A DNA stretch of 38,485 nt from an uncultured Eubacteriales bacterium (lineage in GTDB: Bacteria > Bacillota > Clostridia > Christensenellales > UMGS416): positions 1 to 38,485 of the forward strand of contig UQLW01000031.1 in assembly GCA_900542005.1 (NCBI GenBank), written 5' to 3'. Below are positions 31,859-38,485 of the stretch, piece by piece. The position numbers and the translations under genes are program-made. The notes below the pieces were generated by a model, which had not been told where the DNA came from, ran no database searches, and saw only the letters and a program-made list of their open reading frames with translations. The number at the start of each line of letters is the position of its first letter. Within the stretch, counting starts at the first letter, position 1.

Positions 31859-34378
31859 TTGATCAAACGATTCAAAAGCCGCACCTGGATCGTCTCGCTG
31901 TGCTTTTTGTTGATCTTTGTGCTGCTGGTGGGCCGCCTTTTTGATATGCAGTGGCGGCAGGGAGCGTCCTATTACGAGGAGTCGGTTTCCAGCTCCCGGC
32001 GGACGATCCGCGAGACCGGCACCCGGGGCGCGATCCTGGACGCCAACGGCATTCCGCTGGCCTATGACCAGAAGGCCTATGACGTGCAGTTTGTGAAGGA
32101 TCCGACCCGCAACCGCACGAAATACACCGATGGCACGCCGGGGGGCGATGTGCTGGACTATACCCGATCCATCCAGCGGACCATCGAGATCCTGGAGGCC
32201 AATGACGCCGCGCTGAGCGTGGATTGCTCGATCCACCTGGAGCAGGATGGCAGCTTTGCCTTTTACTGGGGTAACGGCGTGAGCGAAAGCGTTGCCCAGA
32301 CCCGGGAAAAGAACTGGCGGGATACGATGGGCATAAAAAAGGGCGAAGACAGCCAGGGGAATAAATACGACCTGGATGCCGAAGGCTGCTACCGCCAGCT
32401 GCGGGAGCGGTATTTTATCGACGAGGCAGTTCCCGATGAGATGGCGCTGAAGATTCTCGCCGTATGGCAGAATGTGCGGATGACGAGCTATACCAGCTAT
32501 ATCCCCATCACCATCGCGGAGAATGTATCCATGCAGACCGTCGCCCAGCTGGAAACGGAATCGCTGTCGCTGGACGGGGTGCAGATTGATGAGTCCACCG
32601 TGCGAATCTATCCCAAGGATGAGATGGCCGCCCAGCTCATGGGGTATATGGGCCGGATGAGCAGCGAGGAAACCATCCTGGAGATGGAGGCCCAGGGCTA
32701 CAGCCGTGATGACCTGATCGGCGTGGCGGGCGTGGAAAAGACGATGGAGGCGGAGCTTTCCGGCTGCATCGGCACCCGCACCGGCGAGACCGTCGTAGAG
32801 GTCAATTCCAAGAGCAAGGTAATCCGCACCTTCCCGGAGGAAAGCACGCCGGCCCAGTCGGGCAACGATGTGATGCTGACCATCGACAGCCGCCTGCAAA
32901 AGGTGGTGGAGGATGCGCTGGCTGATAATATCGAGCTGATCCGGACGGAGCAGCAGCGGCTCTATGACGAGAACAAGGCGGAGTATGACCAGAAGGTGGC
33001 AGACCGGGGCGGCGGGGAGATCTCCATGGCCTCTACCGGCGCGGCGGTGGTCATGAACGTGCATACCGGCGCGGTGCTGGCCATGGCCAACCTGCCCTCC
33101 TATGACGCTAACCTGTTCACAGGAGGGATATCCACCGAGGACTATGCCGCCATCGCCAACGATCCGGATACGCCGCTGATGAACAAGGCGATTGCCAGCC
33201 GGGCGGCGCCGGGCTCCATCTTCAAGATGGCTACCGGGCTGGCGGGGCTGATGGAGGGCGCCATTACACCGGAGACCCTGATCTCCGACCAGGGTGAATT
33301 CCGCGATCACATCAGCTCGGATTCGCCGGACATCAAAGGCCCCTCCTGCTGGAAAAAGAACTGGCAGGCCCATGCCAACCAGAACCTGGTTCGGGCGCTG
33401 AAGAACTCCTGCAACTATTTTTTCTTCTCCGTAGCCTATGAGCTGGGCATCGACAAGCTCAACAAATGGGCCTCCCTGCTGGGGCTGGACAGCAAGACAA
33501 ACGTGGAGCTGCCCGGCGAGCTTTCCGGCCAGCTGGCCAGCCAGGAAACCCTCTACGATCCGGAGAAGGAGCCCACCGGCACCTCGGCTATCGTATACAA
33601 TCAGATCCGTAAGCTGCTGGTGGACACCTGCACGGAACTGGGGTATGATTATGAGGACGAAAAATATGACCAGGCGACCCGCGACATCATGAAGGTGGTG
33701 GAGTACGCCGGCGAGCAGGAATACGGGGCGGATATTCGCGCCGTGCTTCGGACGGATCTAAAGATCGACACGCAAACCATCTCACAGAAGGCCATGACCA
33801 GCCAGATTTCCGGATGGCTCAACGACATCATATGGAATTCCAACCAGACCATTGTAGCGGGCATCGGGCAGAGCGTAACGCTGCTTACCCCCATTGGCGT
33901 AGCGCGCTATCTTTCGGCCCTGGTGAACGGCGGCAAGGTGTACGATGCCACCATCATCGACTCGGTTATTTCGCCGGAGGGCAAGGTGGTCAGCAGCAAA
34001 ACGCCCCAGCTGGTGCGGACCCTGGACGTGCCGGAAAGCTATCTGGAGCTGATCAAGGAGGGTATGCGCGAGGTGGTCAGCGAGGAGGACGGCGGTACGG
34101 CCTCTGACTTCTTTAAGGGCTTTAAGTACAACGGGCAGTTCGGCGGCAAGACTGGTACGGCCCAGGTGTCGAAGATCGACCTGGAGAATAACTCCTGGTT
34201 TGTCGCCTTTGCGCCCTTCGACGACCCGGAGATCGCCATTGTGGTCTATATCCCCCACGGTTATGCCGGCGGCTGGAGCTATGCGACCGTCAAGGCGGTC
34301 ATCGAATACTACATGGAGAGCAAGGAAACGGCCAGCGGCCTGGGGACCATCCCCACGGACAACGCGCTGGTGCCCTAG
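31859..34378 (+). CDS. mrdA: class B penicillin-binding protein 2 (elongation transpeptidase)
   Basis: PBP2 cross-links glycan made by RodA during side-wall growth. The 839-residue protein has one N-terminal membrane helix (WIVSLCFLLIFVLLVGRLF), a dimerisation/pedestal domain, and a transpeptidase domain with S453 in SIFK, S517 in the SCN motif and K764 in KTGTA. About 245 residues separate SCN and KTG, well over the roughly 160 of E. coli PBP2; the extra part is acidic and helical (about 590-650). The start is TTG 31859 behind AAGGAG. Fifteen bases separate it from mreD. Confidence 0.93.
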   Translation: MIKRFKSRTWIVSLCFLLIFVLLVGRLFDMQWRQGASYYEESVSSSRRTIRETGTRGAILDANGIPLAYDQKAYDVQFVKDPTRNRTKYTDGTPGGDVLDYTRSIQRTIEILEANDAALSVDCSIHLEQDGSFAFYWGNGVSESVAQTREKNWRDTMGIKKGEDSQGNKYDLDAEGCYRQLRERYFIDEAVPDEMALKILAVWQNVRMTSYTSYIPITIAENVSMQTVAQLETESLSLDGVQIDESTVRIYPKDEMAAQLMGYMGRMSSEETILEMEAQGYSRDDLIGVAGVEKTMEAELSGCIGTRTGETVVEVNSKSKVIRTFPEESTPAQSGNDVMLTIDSRLQKVVEDALADNIELIRTEQQRLYDENKAEYDQKVADRGGGEISMASTGAAVVMNVHTGAVLAMANLPSYDANLFTGGISTEDYAAIANDPDTPLMNKAIASRAAPGSIFKMATGLAGLMEGAITPETLISDQGEFRDHISSDSPDIKGPSCWKKNWQAHANQNLVRALKNSCNYFFFSVAYELGIDKLNKWASLLGLDSKTNVELPGELSGQLASQETLYDPEKEPTGTSAIVYNQIRKLLVDTCTELGYDYEDEKYDQATRDIMKVVEYAGEQEYGADIRAVLRTDLKIDTQTISQKAMTSQISGWLNDIIWNSNQTIVAGIGQSVTLLTPIGVARYLSALVNGGKVYDATIIDSVISPEGKVVSSKTPQLVRTLDVPESYLELIKEGMREVVSEEDGGTASDFFKGFKYNGQFGGKTGTAQVSKIDLENNSWFVAFAPFDDPEIAIVVYIPHGYAGGWSYATVKAVIEYYMESKETASGLGTIPTDNALVP

Positions 34379-34436
34379 AAGGGAGATCTGGGGCGGAGAA
34401 TGACGCGCCGTAATCTACAGGATGCGGAGGCGTAAA

Positions 34437-35219
34437 ATGGGTAGGATCACTGTGATTACCTCGGGCAAGGGCGGCGTTGGGAAAACCACGGCCACGGCGA
34501 ATCTGGGCGTAGCCCTGTCCAAGCTGAACCAAAAGGTAGCCCTGGTGGACATGGATATGGGGCTAAGGAACCTGGATGTGATCCTGGGGCTGGAAAACCG
34601 GATCGTATACGATCTGGTGGACGTGGCGGAGGGCATATGCCCGCTGTCGCGGGCGCTGATCCGGGATCACCAGCACCCGGGGCTGACGCTGCTGCCAGCC
34701 TCCAGGGCCCGCGGCCAGGAGGCGGTGAATGTGCGGCAGATGCGGGAGTTGACCGAGCAGCTGGCGCGTATCCACGACCATGTGCTGGTGGATTGCCCGG
34801 CAGGCATTGAGATCGGCTTTAACAATGCGCTGGCCGGCGCCCACGGGGCGGTAATCGTTACGGTGCCGGAGGTATCGGCCGTACGGGACGCCCAGCGGGT
34901 GGCCGGGCTGCTGCGGGACCAGCAGATCGACGCGAAGCTTTTGATTAACCGGGTGCGCCCGGCCATGGTACGGCGGGGCGATATGATGGACATTGACGAA
35001 GTGGTGGATATCCTGAAGCTGCCGATTTTAGGGATTGTCCCTGAGGATAACCGGGTGGTCCGCCACAATAATTTCGGTATCCCGATTGCCGACGGCAAGG
35101 GGAAGGCGGCCGAAAGCTACTGCCGTATTGCCCGGCGGCTCAAGGGGGAGGCGATTCCGATCGTTAACCCAACGCAAAGCCATGGACTGGCGCTTTTCTG
35201 GAGCGCGCTGGGCGGATAA
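34437..35219 (+). CDS. minD: septum site-determining ATPase MinD
   Basis: MinD is a membrane-cycling ATPase that recruits the division inhibitor MinC. The 260-residue protein has the deviant Walker A SGKGGVGKTTATANLG, Walker A' LVDMDMGLRNLD and VDCPAGIE. The C-terminus (LALFWSALGG) could be the amphipathic membrane-targeting helix, though it is less basic than usual. ATG 34437 follows GGAGG; an ATG-like start at 34422 would include that site. minC, expected before it, and minE, expected after it, are absent here. Confidence 0.92.
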   Translation: MGRITVITSGKGGVGKTTATANLGVALSKLNQKVALVDMDMGLRNLDVILGLENRIVYDLVDVAEGICPLSRALIRDHQHPGLTLLPASRARGQEAVNVRQMRELTEQLARIHDHVLVDCPAGIEIGFNNALAGAHGAVIVTVPEVSAVRDAQRVAGLLRDQQIDAKLLINRVRPAMVRRGDMMDIDEVVDILKLPILGIVPEDNRVVRHNNFGIPIADGKGKAAESYCRIARRLKGEAIPIVNPTQSHGLALFWSALGG

Positions 35220-35230
35220 AAGGAGGCCCT

Positions 35231-36478
35231 ATGAACACACCGGTCTTTCTTCAGATGAAGAAGGCGCATATCACCAAAAGGCGGAGCAAGAAAGCCAGGG
35301 AGGACCGCCTGAACTGGCGGTACTTTGACTTTCTGCTGGCGATAACGGTGGCGGCGCTGGTATGCTTTGGCCTGGTCACCATTGCCAACGCGACCGGCGG
35401 CGTCTTTATCGAAGAGGGAAGCGGGATCTTTTCCGTGCTGGACGATATCGATTGGACCTATACCCGCCTGCAGGCCATTTGGTTTGGGGTGGGCTGCGTG
35501 ATATGCGCTATCACAGTTTGGCTGGATTATAAGCTTTTCATGAAGCTTTCTGAGCTCATCTATTGGGGCTCGGTGGCGCTGCTGGCCATGGTGCTGGTCT
35601 TGGGCAAGGTGGCCGGCGGCACCCAGGGGTGGTATAAGATCACGGAAAGCCGCAGCTTTCAGCCCTCGGAAATCGCCAAGCTGGCGTTAATCATAACCCT
35701 GGCCAAGCAGCTGGCCCGGTATCCCAAAGGGATCACCCGATGGTTTGACCTGCTGAAGGTGCTGATCCGGGTAGGGATCCCGCTGGTACTGATCCTGCTT
35801 CAGCCCGATTTGGGCACCGCCCTCGTCTATGTGTTTATTACGGTAATCATGCTTTTTGTTTCGGGCATTCGCCCTCTTTTGATGGGCACCCTGGTGGCGG
35901 GCGGAATCGGCGCGGTGATTCCCGTTTGGAAATATGTGCTGACCAGCAAGCAGAAGGAACGGCTTTTAGTCTTTCTCGATGAAACCAATATTGACCCGCT
36001 GGGCGCCGGCTACAATGTGCGAAAGTCCAAGATGGCGGTGGGCTCCGGCCAGATGACGGGCAAGGGCCTCTTTTCTCCGGGCGCGATGAGCCAGCTGGAG
36101 TATATCCCGGCCCAGCATACGGATTTTATCTTCGCTGTGGCGGCAGAGACCTTCGGCTTTGTGGGCGCGACGGCGATCATCGCCCTGTTTGCCCTGATGA
36201 TTTTCCGCATGATCCACCTGGCCCGCTGCACCAAGGACCGCTTTGGCAGCCTGATGGTCATCGGCGTGATGGCGATGATGATGTTCCATATCGTGGAGAA
36301 TATCGGCATGTGCATGGGCGTTATGCCGGTTACCGGCATCCCGCTGCCCTTTATGAGCTATGGCGGCAGCGCCATGCTGACCAACATGATCGCCATTGGC
36401 CTGTGCCTGAACGTGGGGCTGCGGCGCAAGGTGGATGAGGGTATCTTTGTGGAGGAAGATGAGGAGGATGAGGAGTGA
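35231..36478 (+). CDS. rodA: SEDS family peptidoglycan glycosyltransferase RodA
   Basis: RodA polymerises lipid II in the elongasome together with PBP2. The 415-residue protein has about ten membrane helices and the SEDS signatures GTQGWYKI, FQPSEIAKLALI, QPDLGTALVY (with the catalytic aspartate), PAQHTDFIFAVAAETFG and TGIPLPFMSYGGSAM. A strongly acidic C-terminal tail (EEDEEDEE) ends the protein. AAAGGAGG precedes the ATG; the stop overlaps the next start as GTGA. Position after mrdA and minD supports RodA rather than FtsW. Confidence 0.94.
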   Translation: MNTPVFLQMKKAHITKRRSKKAREDRLNWRYFDFLLAITVAALVCFGLVTIANATGGVFIEEGSGIFSVLDDIDWTYTRLQAIWFGVGCVICAITVWLDYKLFMKLSELIYWGSVALLAMVLVLGKVAGGTQGWYKITESRSFQPSEIAKLALIITLAKQLARYPKGITRWFDLLKVLIRVGIPLVLILLQPDLGTALVYVFITVIMLFVSGIRPLLMGTLVAGGIGAVIPVWKYVLTSKQKERLLVFLDETNIDPLGAGYNVRKSKMAVGSGQMTGKGLFSPGAMSQLEYIPAQHTDFIFAVAAETFGFVGATAIIALFALMIFRMIHLARCTKDRFGSLMVIGVMAMMMFHIVENIGMCMGVMPVTGIPLPFMSYGGSAMLTNMIAIGLCLNVGLRRKVDEGIFVEEDEEDEE

Positions 36479-36924
36479 GTAAATTGCGCATCGCCGTAAT
36501 CGACGGCAAGGGCGGCGGGTTGGGCCGGGCCGTGGTGGAGGCCGTGCTGACGCTTCCCGGGGAGCGGTTTGCCCTCTATGCGCTGGGCACCAACGCGCAG
36601 GCCACCCGGGTGATGATGGCGGCCGGCGCGCCCGATGGCGCTACAGGCGAGCATGCGGTCTGCTATATGGCTGGACGGATGGATATTATTATCGGCCCGA
36701 TGGCGCTTTTGATCGGCAATGCGATGATGGGTGAAATCACGCCGGCTATGGCGGCGGCGATCTCCGCCTCGCCGGCACAGAAGCTGCTGCTGCCGCTGGC
36801 GCGCTGCGGCGTCAGGGTAGTGGGGATGGACGACGTGCCGCTCCGGGAGCTGATCGGCCGCCTTCCTCAGGAGCTGGCGGCAATGATGGACCGCATGGAG
36901 GCCGGTGAGGCAGAGAGCCTGTAG
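36475..36924 (+). CDS. DUF3842 family protein
   Basis: The 149-residue cytoplasmic protein begins KLRIAVIDGKGGGLGRAVVEA, a glycine-rich loop in a Rossmann-like start, and has ALGTNAQAT, GATGEHAV, DIIIGPMALL and GEITPAMAAAI, the recognisable DUF3842 pattern. Function is unknown. It starts with GTG overlapping the rodA stop (GTGA) and is therefore translationally coupled to the elongasome operon. The glycine-rich start and GTNA segment suggest nucleotide or phosphate binding; this is inference. Confidence 0.8.
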   Translation: MSKLRIAVIDGKGGGLGRAVVEAVLTLPGERFALYALGTNAQATRVMMAAGAPDGATGEHAVCYMAGRMDIIIGPMALLIGNAMMGEITPAMAAAISASPAQKLLLPLARCGVRVVGMDDVPLRELIGRLPQELAAMMDRMEAGEAESL

Positions 36925-36969
36925 GCGAGCCGCCGCAGGCCAAGGCAAGCGCCAGGAGGGAGAGCATAA

Positions 36970-37020
36970 GCGCCCTTACGGTGGCAAATGATATTCCAAT
37001 ATGGATCGTGCAGAGGGCGC
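36970..37020 (+). ncRNA. possible structured RNA element ahead of a terminator
   Basis: GCGCCCT (36970-36976) and AGGGCGC (37014-37020) form a perfect 7-bp closing stem around 37 bases that can form an inner TCC/GGA hairpin. The right arm abuts the terminator stem at 37020. It could be a 3' UTR structure or a leader element; I do not recognise a known riboswitch class. Confidence 0.3.
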
Positions 37021-37045
37021 GGCAGGCGGCTGCCGTCCTTTTTTT
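37020..37045 (+). terminator. Rho-independent terminator after the elongasome operon
   Basis: CGGCAG (37020-37025) and CTGCCG (37030-37035) pair around GCGG, followed by TCC and seven T residues (37039-37045). Confidence 0.8.
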
Positions 37046-37190
37046 ATTGATGCCGTCGCCCCGCAGCCCTCGGGCGGAGCATCGTCCCTGCTGCCAAGCG
37101 GGCCGCGCAAAAGCAGCGGCTGGCTGCCAAAACTGGCATAATCCGGATACTTTCCTGCCATACTAGCAAAAAAGCAGGAGGGATAAGCGG

Positions 37191-38485
37191 ATGAAAGCGG
37201 TTATATTAGCCGGTGGGGAGGGCGTAAGGCTGCGCCCTTTGACCTGCGAACGCCCCAAGCCCATGCTGGAGCTGCTGGGGCGGCCGGTGCTGGAATATAC
37301 CCTGGCGCACCTGAGCGGCCATGGAGTGGATGAAGCGTATTTGACGCTGCAATACTTGCCACAGAAGGTGATGGAATACTTCGGACGCGAGCAGGCGGGG
37401 ATCCGGCTGCACTACGCCCTGGAGGAGACACCCCTGGGCACCGCGGGCTGCGTCAAGCAGCTGGAGGACCGGCTGCAGGAAACCTTTGTGGTCATCAGCG
37501 GCGACGCGCTGACCGATGTGGACCTGACCGATGCCGTACGTTGGCACAAGGAACATGGCGCCGCGGCAACGCTGGTGCTGTCCAGGGTAGACGCGCCGGT
37601 GGAATATGGGATTGTCACCCTCTCCCAGGACGGTATGGTGGAACGCTTCCAGGAAAAGCCGAGCTGGAGCGAGGTTTTCAGCAACCTGGCCAATACCGGT
37701 ATCTATATTCTGGAGCCGTCGGTGCTGGAGCTGATTCCGCCCCAGGGATTTTTCGATTTCTCCAAGGACCTCTTCCCACGGCTGATGGAACAGGGAGGCC
37801 GGATCTCCGGCTATGTATCCCAGGGCTATTGGTGTGATATCGGCAGCCATGAGGATTACCTCTCCGCACAGTTTGACCTGCTGGAGGGCCGCTGCGGACT
37901 TCCCATCCCTGGGTACCAGAAGCGGCCGGGGGTGGTGATTGCCTCCAGCGCGGCAATCGAAGGCGACGCGCAGATCAAGGGGCCCTGCTTCATTGGGGAG
38001 CATTGCCGGGTGATGCCCGGGGCTGTTGTGGGGCCCCGGGCCGTGCTGGGCGATCACAGCTATGTGGACCGGGGAGCCAGCCTCAAGAACACCCTGGCAG
38101 GGCGCAACTGCCACCTGGGCAGGCAAAGCCAGCTGCGGGGCGCGATTCTGGGCGACCGGTGCCGGGTGAAGGCCGGCGCGGAAGTCTATGAAGGATCGGT
38201 TGCCGCGGAGGATACGGTTATCGGGGCCTTTTCCCGGCTGTCGCCGGGCGCGCGGGTATGGCCGGGCAAGCGGGTGGAGGATTTCAGCCATATCCAAGGC
38301 GCAGTCCGCTGGGGCAGCATGACGCTGATCCATCCGCTGGTGGAGGGCAGCCTGGGCGCGGAAGGCTGGGATGAGCTGCCGCCGGAGCGTATCTTTGCCT
38401 GGGGCGGGGCGTTGGCGGCTGCGGCGGGCGCGCGCCCTCTGGCGCTGTCGGATTTCGGCGGGGAAAGGGCGCAGGCGGCCAGGGC
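37191..38485 (+). CDS. sugar-phosphate nucleotidyltransferase fused to phosphomannomutase-like domain (3' end missing)
   Basis: The first 432 codons are present; the gene runs off the window. Residues 1 to about 235 are a nucleotidyltransferase: LAGGEGVRLRPLTCERPKPM (usual LAGGxGTRLRPLT with T changed to V), VISGDALTDVD, FQEKPSWSEVF and YWCDIGSHEDYL. Hexapeptide beta-helix repeats follow (about 245-370). From about 385, the start of a phosphomannomutase-like domain is suggested by ELPPERIFAWGGALA. This is the build of clostridial mannose-1-phosphate guanylyltransferase/phosphomannomutase fusions, which supply NDP-sugars for envelope glycans. The exact sugar is not certain. AGGAGGG precedes the ATG. 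Confidence 0.82.
   Translation, partial: MKAVILAGGEGVRLRPLTCERPKPMLELLGRPVLEYTLAHLSGHGVDEAYLTLQYLPQKVMEYFGREQAGIRLHYALEETPLGTAGCVKQLEDRLQETFVVISGDALTDVDLTDAVRWHKEHGAAATLVLSRVDAPVEYGIVTLSQDGMVERFQEKPSWSEVFSNLANTGIYILEPSVLELIPPQGFFDFSKDLFPRLMEQGGRISGYVSQGYWCDIGSHEDYLSAQFDLLEGRCGLPIPGYQKRPGVVIASSAAIEGDAQIKGPCFIGEHCRVMPGAVVGPRAVLGDHSYVDRGASLKNTLAGRNCHLGRQSQLRGAILGDRCRVKAGAEVYEGSVAAEDTVIGAFSRLSPGARVWPGKRVEDFSHIQGAVRWGSMTLIHPLVEGSLGAEGWDELPPERIFAWGGALAAAAGARPLALSDFGGERAQAAR

Larger units (their letters stand above)
36925..37190. other. intergenic region after the elongasome operon
   Basis: This 266-bp stretch has a hairpin-bounded segment (36970-37020), the operon terminator (37020-37045), small GC-rich hairpins such as TGCCA/TGGCA (37125-37138), and -10-like elements CATAAT (37137-37142) and CATACT (37159-37164) before the next gene. 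No convincing small gene was seen. Confidence 0.55.

Noticed and set aside
31655..33373. 572-codon open frame on the minus strand opposite mrdA
   Set aside because: It lies fully antisense to a clear PBP2 gene, has no ribosome site and no recognisable domain. It is a by-product of high GC at third codon positions.
36981..37166. possible 61-codon gene after the DUF3842 gene
   Set aside because: The GTG start has no well-spaced ribosome site, the frame crosses the terminator at 37020-37045, and the protein is Arg/Pro/Ala-rich noise.

Overview
The window is a piece of a high-GC Bacillota chromosome, most like a clostridial lineage. The evidence is gene content and order: ruvC-ruvA-ruvB-queA; a SpoVB/YtgP-like flippase followed by yabN(mazG), an HU gene and yabO(rqcP); radA-yacL; a DUF4321 gene, maf, mreBCD, a class B PBP, minD, rodA and a DUF3842 gene; and a SpoIID-type protein. 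Nearly all genes read left to right with strong AGGAGG-type ribosome binding sites and short or overlapping junctions. No rRNA, tRNA, CRISPR array, insertion sequence, integrase or phage gene was seen. The species cannot be named from the sequence alone.

Layout. 1-264: start of argG on the minus strand, with an ARG-box-like operator in its promoter, divergent from ruvC. 265-3504: Holliday-junction resolution operon plus queuosine gene queA. 3564-7890: complete type III restriction-modification system (mod, res) lodged between queA and an HD-domain phosphohydrolase gene (7949-8515). 8716-12428: lipid flippase, YabN/MazG house-cleaning enzyme, HU and the ribosome-quality-control protein RqcP. 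12425-18095: a fused IspD-IspF isoprenoid enzyme, a lipoprotein, a membrane-anchored propeller-like protein, RadA and YacL. 18153-20653: an AraC-type regulator and an ADP-ribosylglycohydrolase-family protein, which look like a small accessory module. 20771-21790: SpoIID-like lipoprotein. 22108-23448: a NodB-like deacetylase of clearly lower GC. 23582-24845 (minus strand): yebC and a Nudix-fold protein that has lost most of its Nudix box. 25002-28274: class A PBP. 28494-36924: the elongasome operon (DUF4321, maf, mreB, mreC, mreD, mrdA, minD, rodA, DUF3842). 37191-38485: nucleotidyltransferase/phosphomannomutase fusion, running off the right end.

How the genes fit together. Most of the window serves growth and envelope building: lipid carrier and lipid II supply (IspDF, flippase), glycan polymerisation and cross-linking (class A PBP, RodA, MrdA, MreBCD), glycan remodelling (SpoIID-like protein, deacetylase) and sugar-nucleotide supply. 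DNA repair (RuvABC, RadA) and translation or nucleotide quality control (RqcP, YabN/MazG, Maf, YebC) make up the rest.

The most unusual observations are: a 105-bp in-frame insertion in maf bounded by a 6-bp direct repeat; a mosaic, AT-rich core in the type III methyltransferase gene; an AraC/ADP-ribosylglycohydrolase pair with an inverted repeat placed as for an activator site; a degenerate Nudix box; a divergent MreB; and a minD gene with no minC or minE beside it. I did not find a clearly new multi-gene system. The AraC/ARH pair and the maf insertion are the best candidates for something undescribed.
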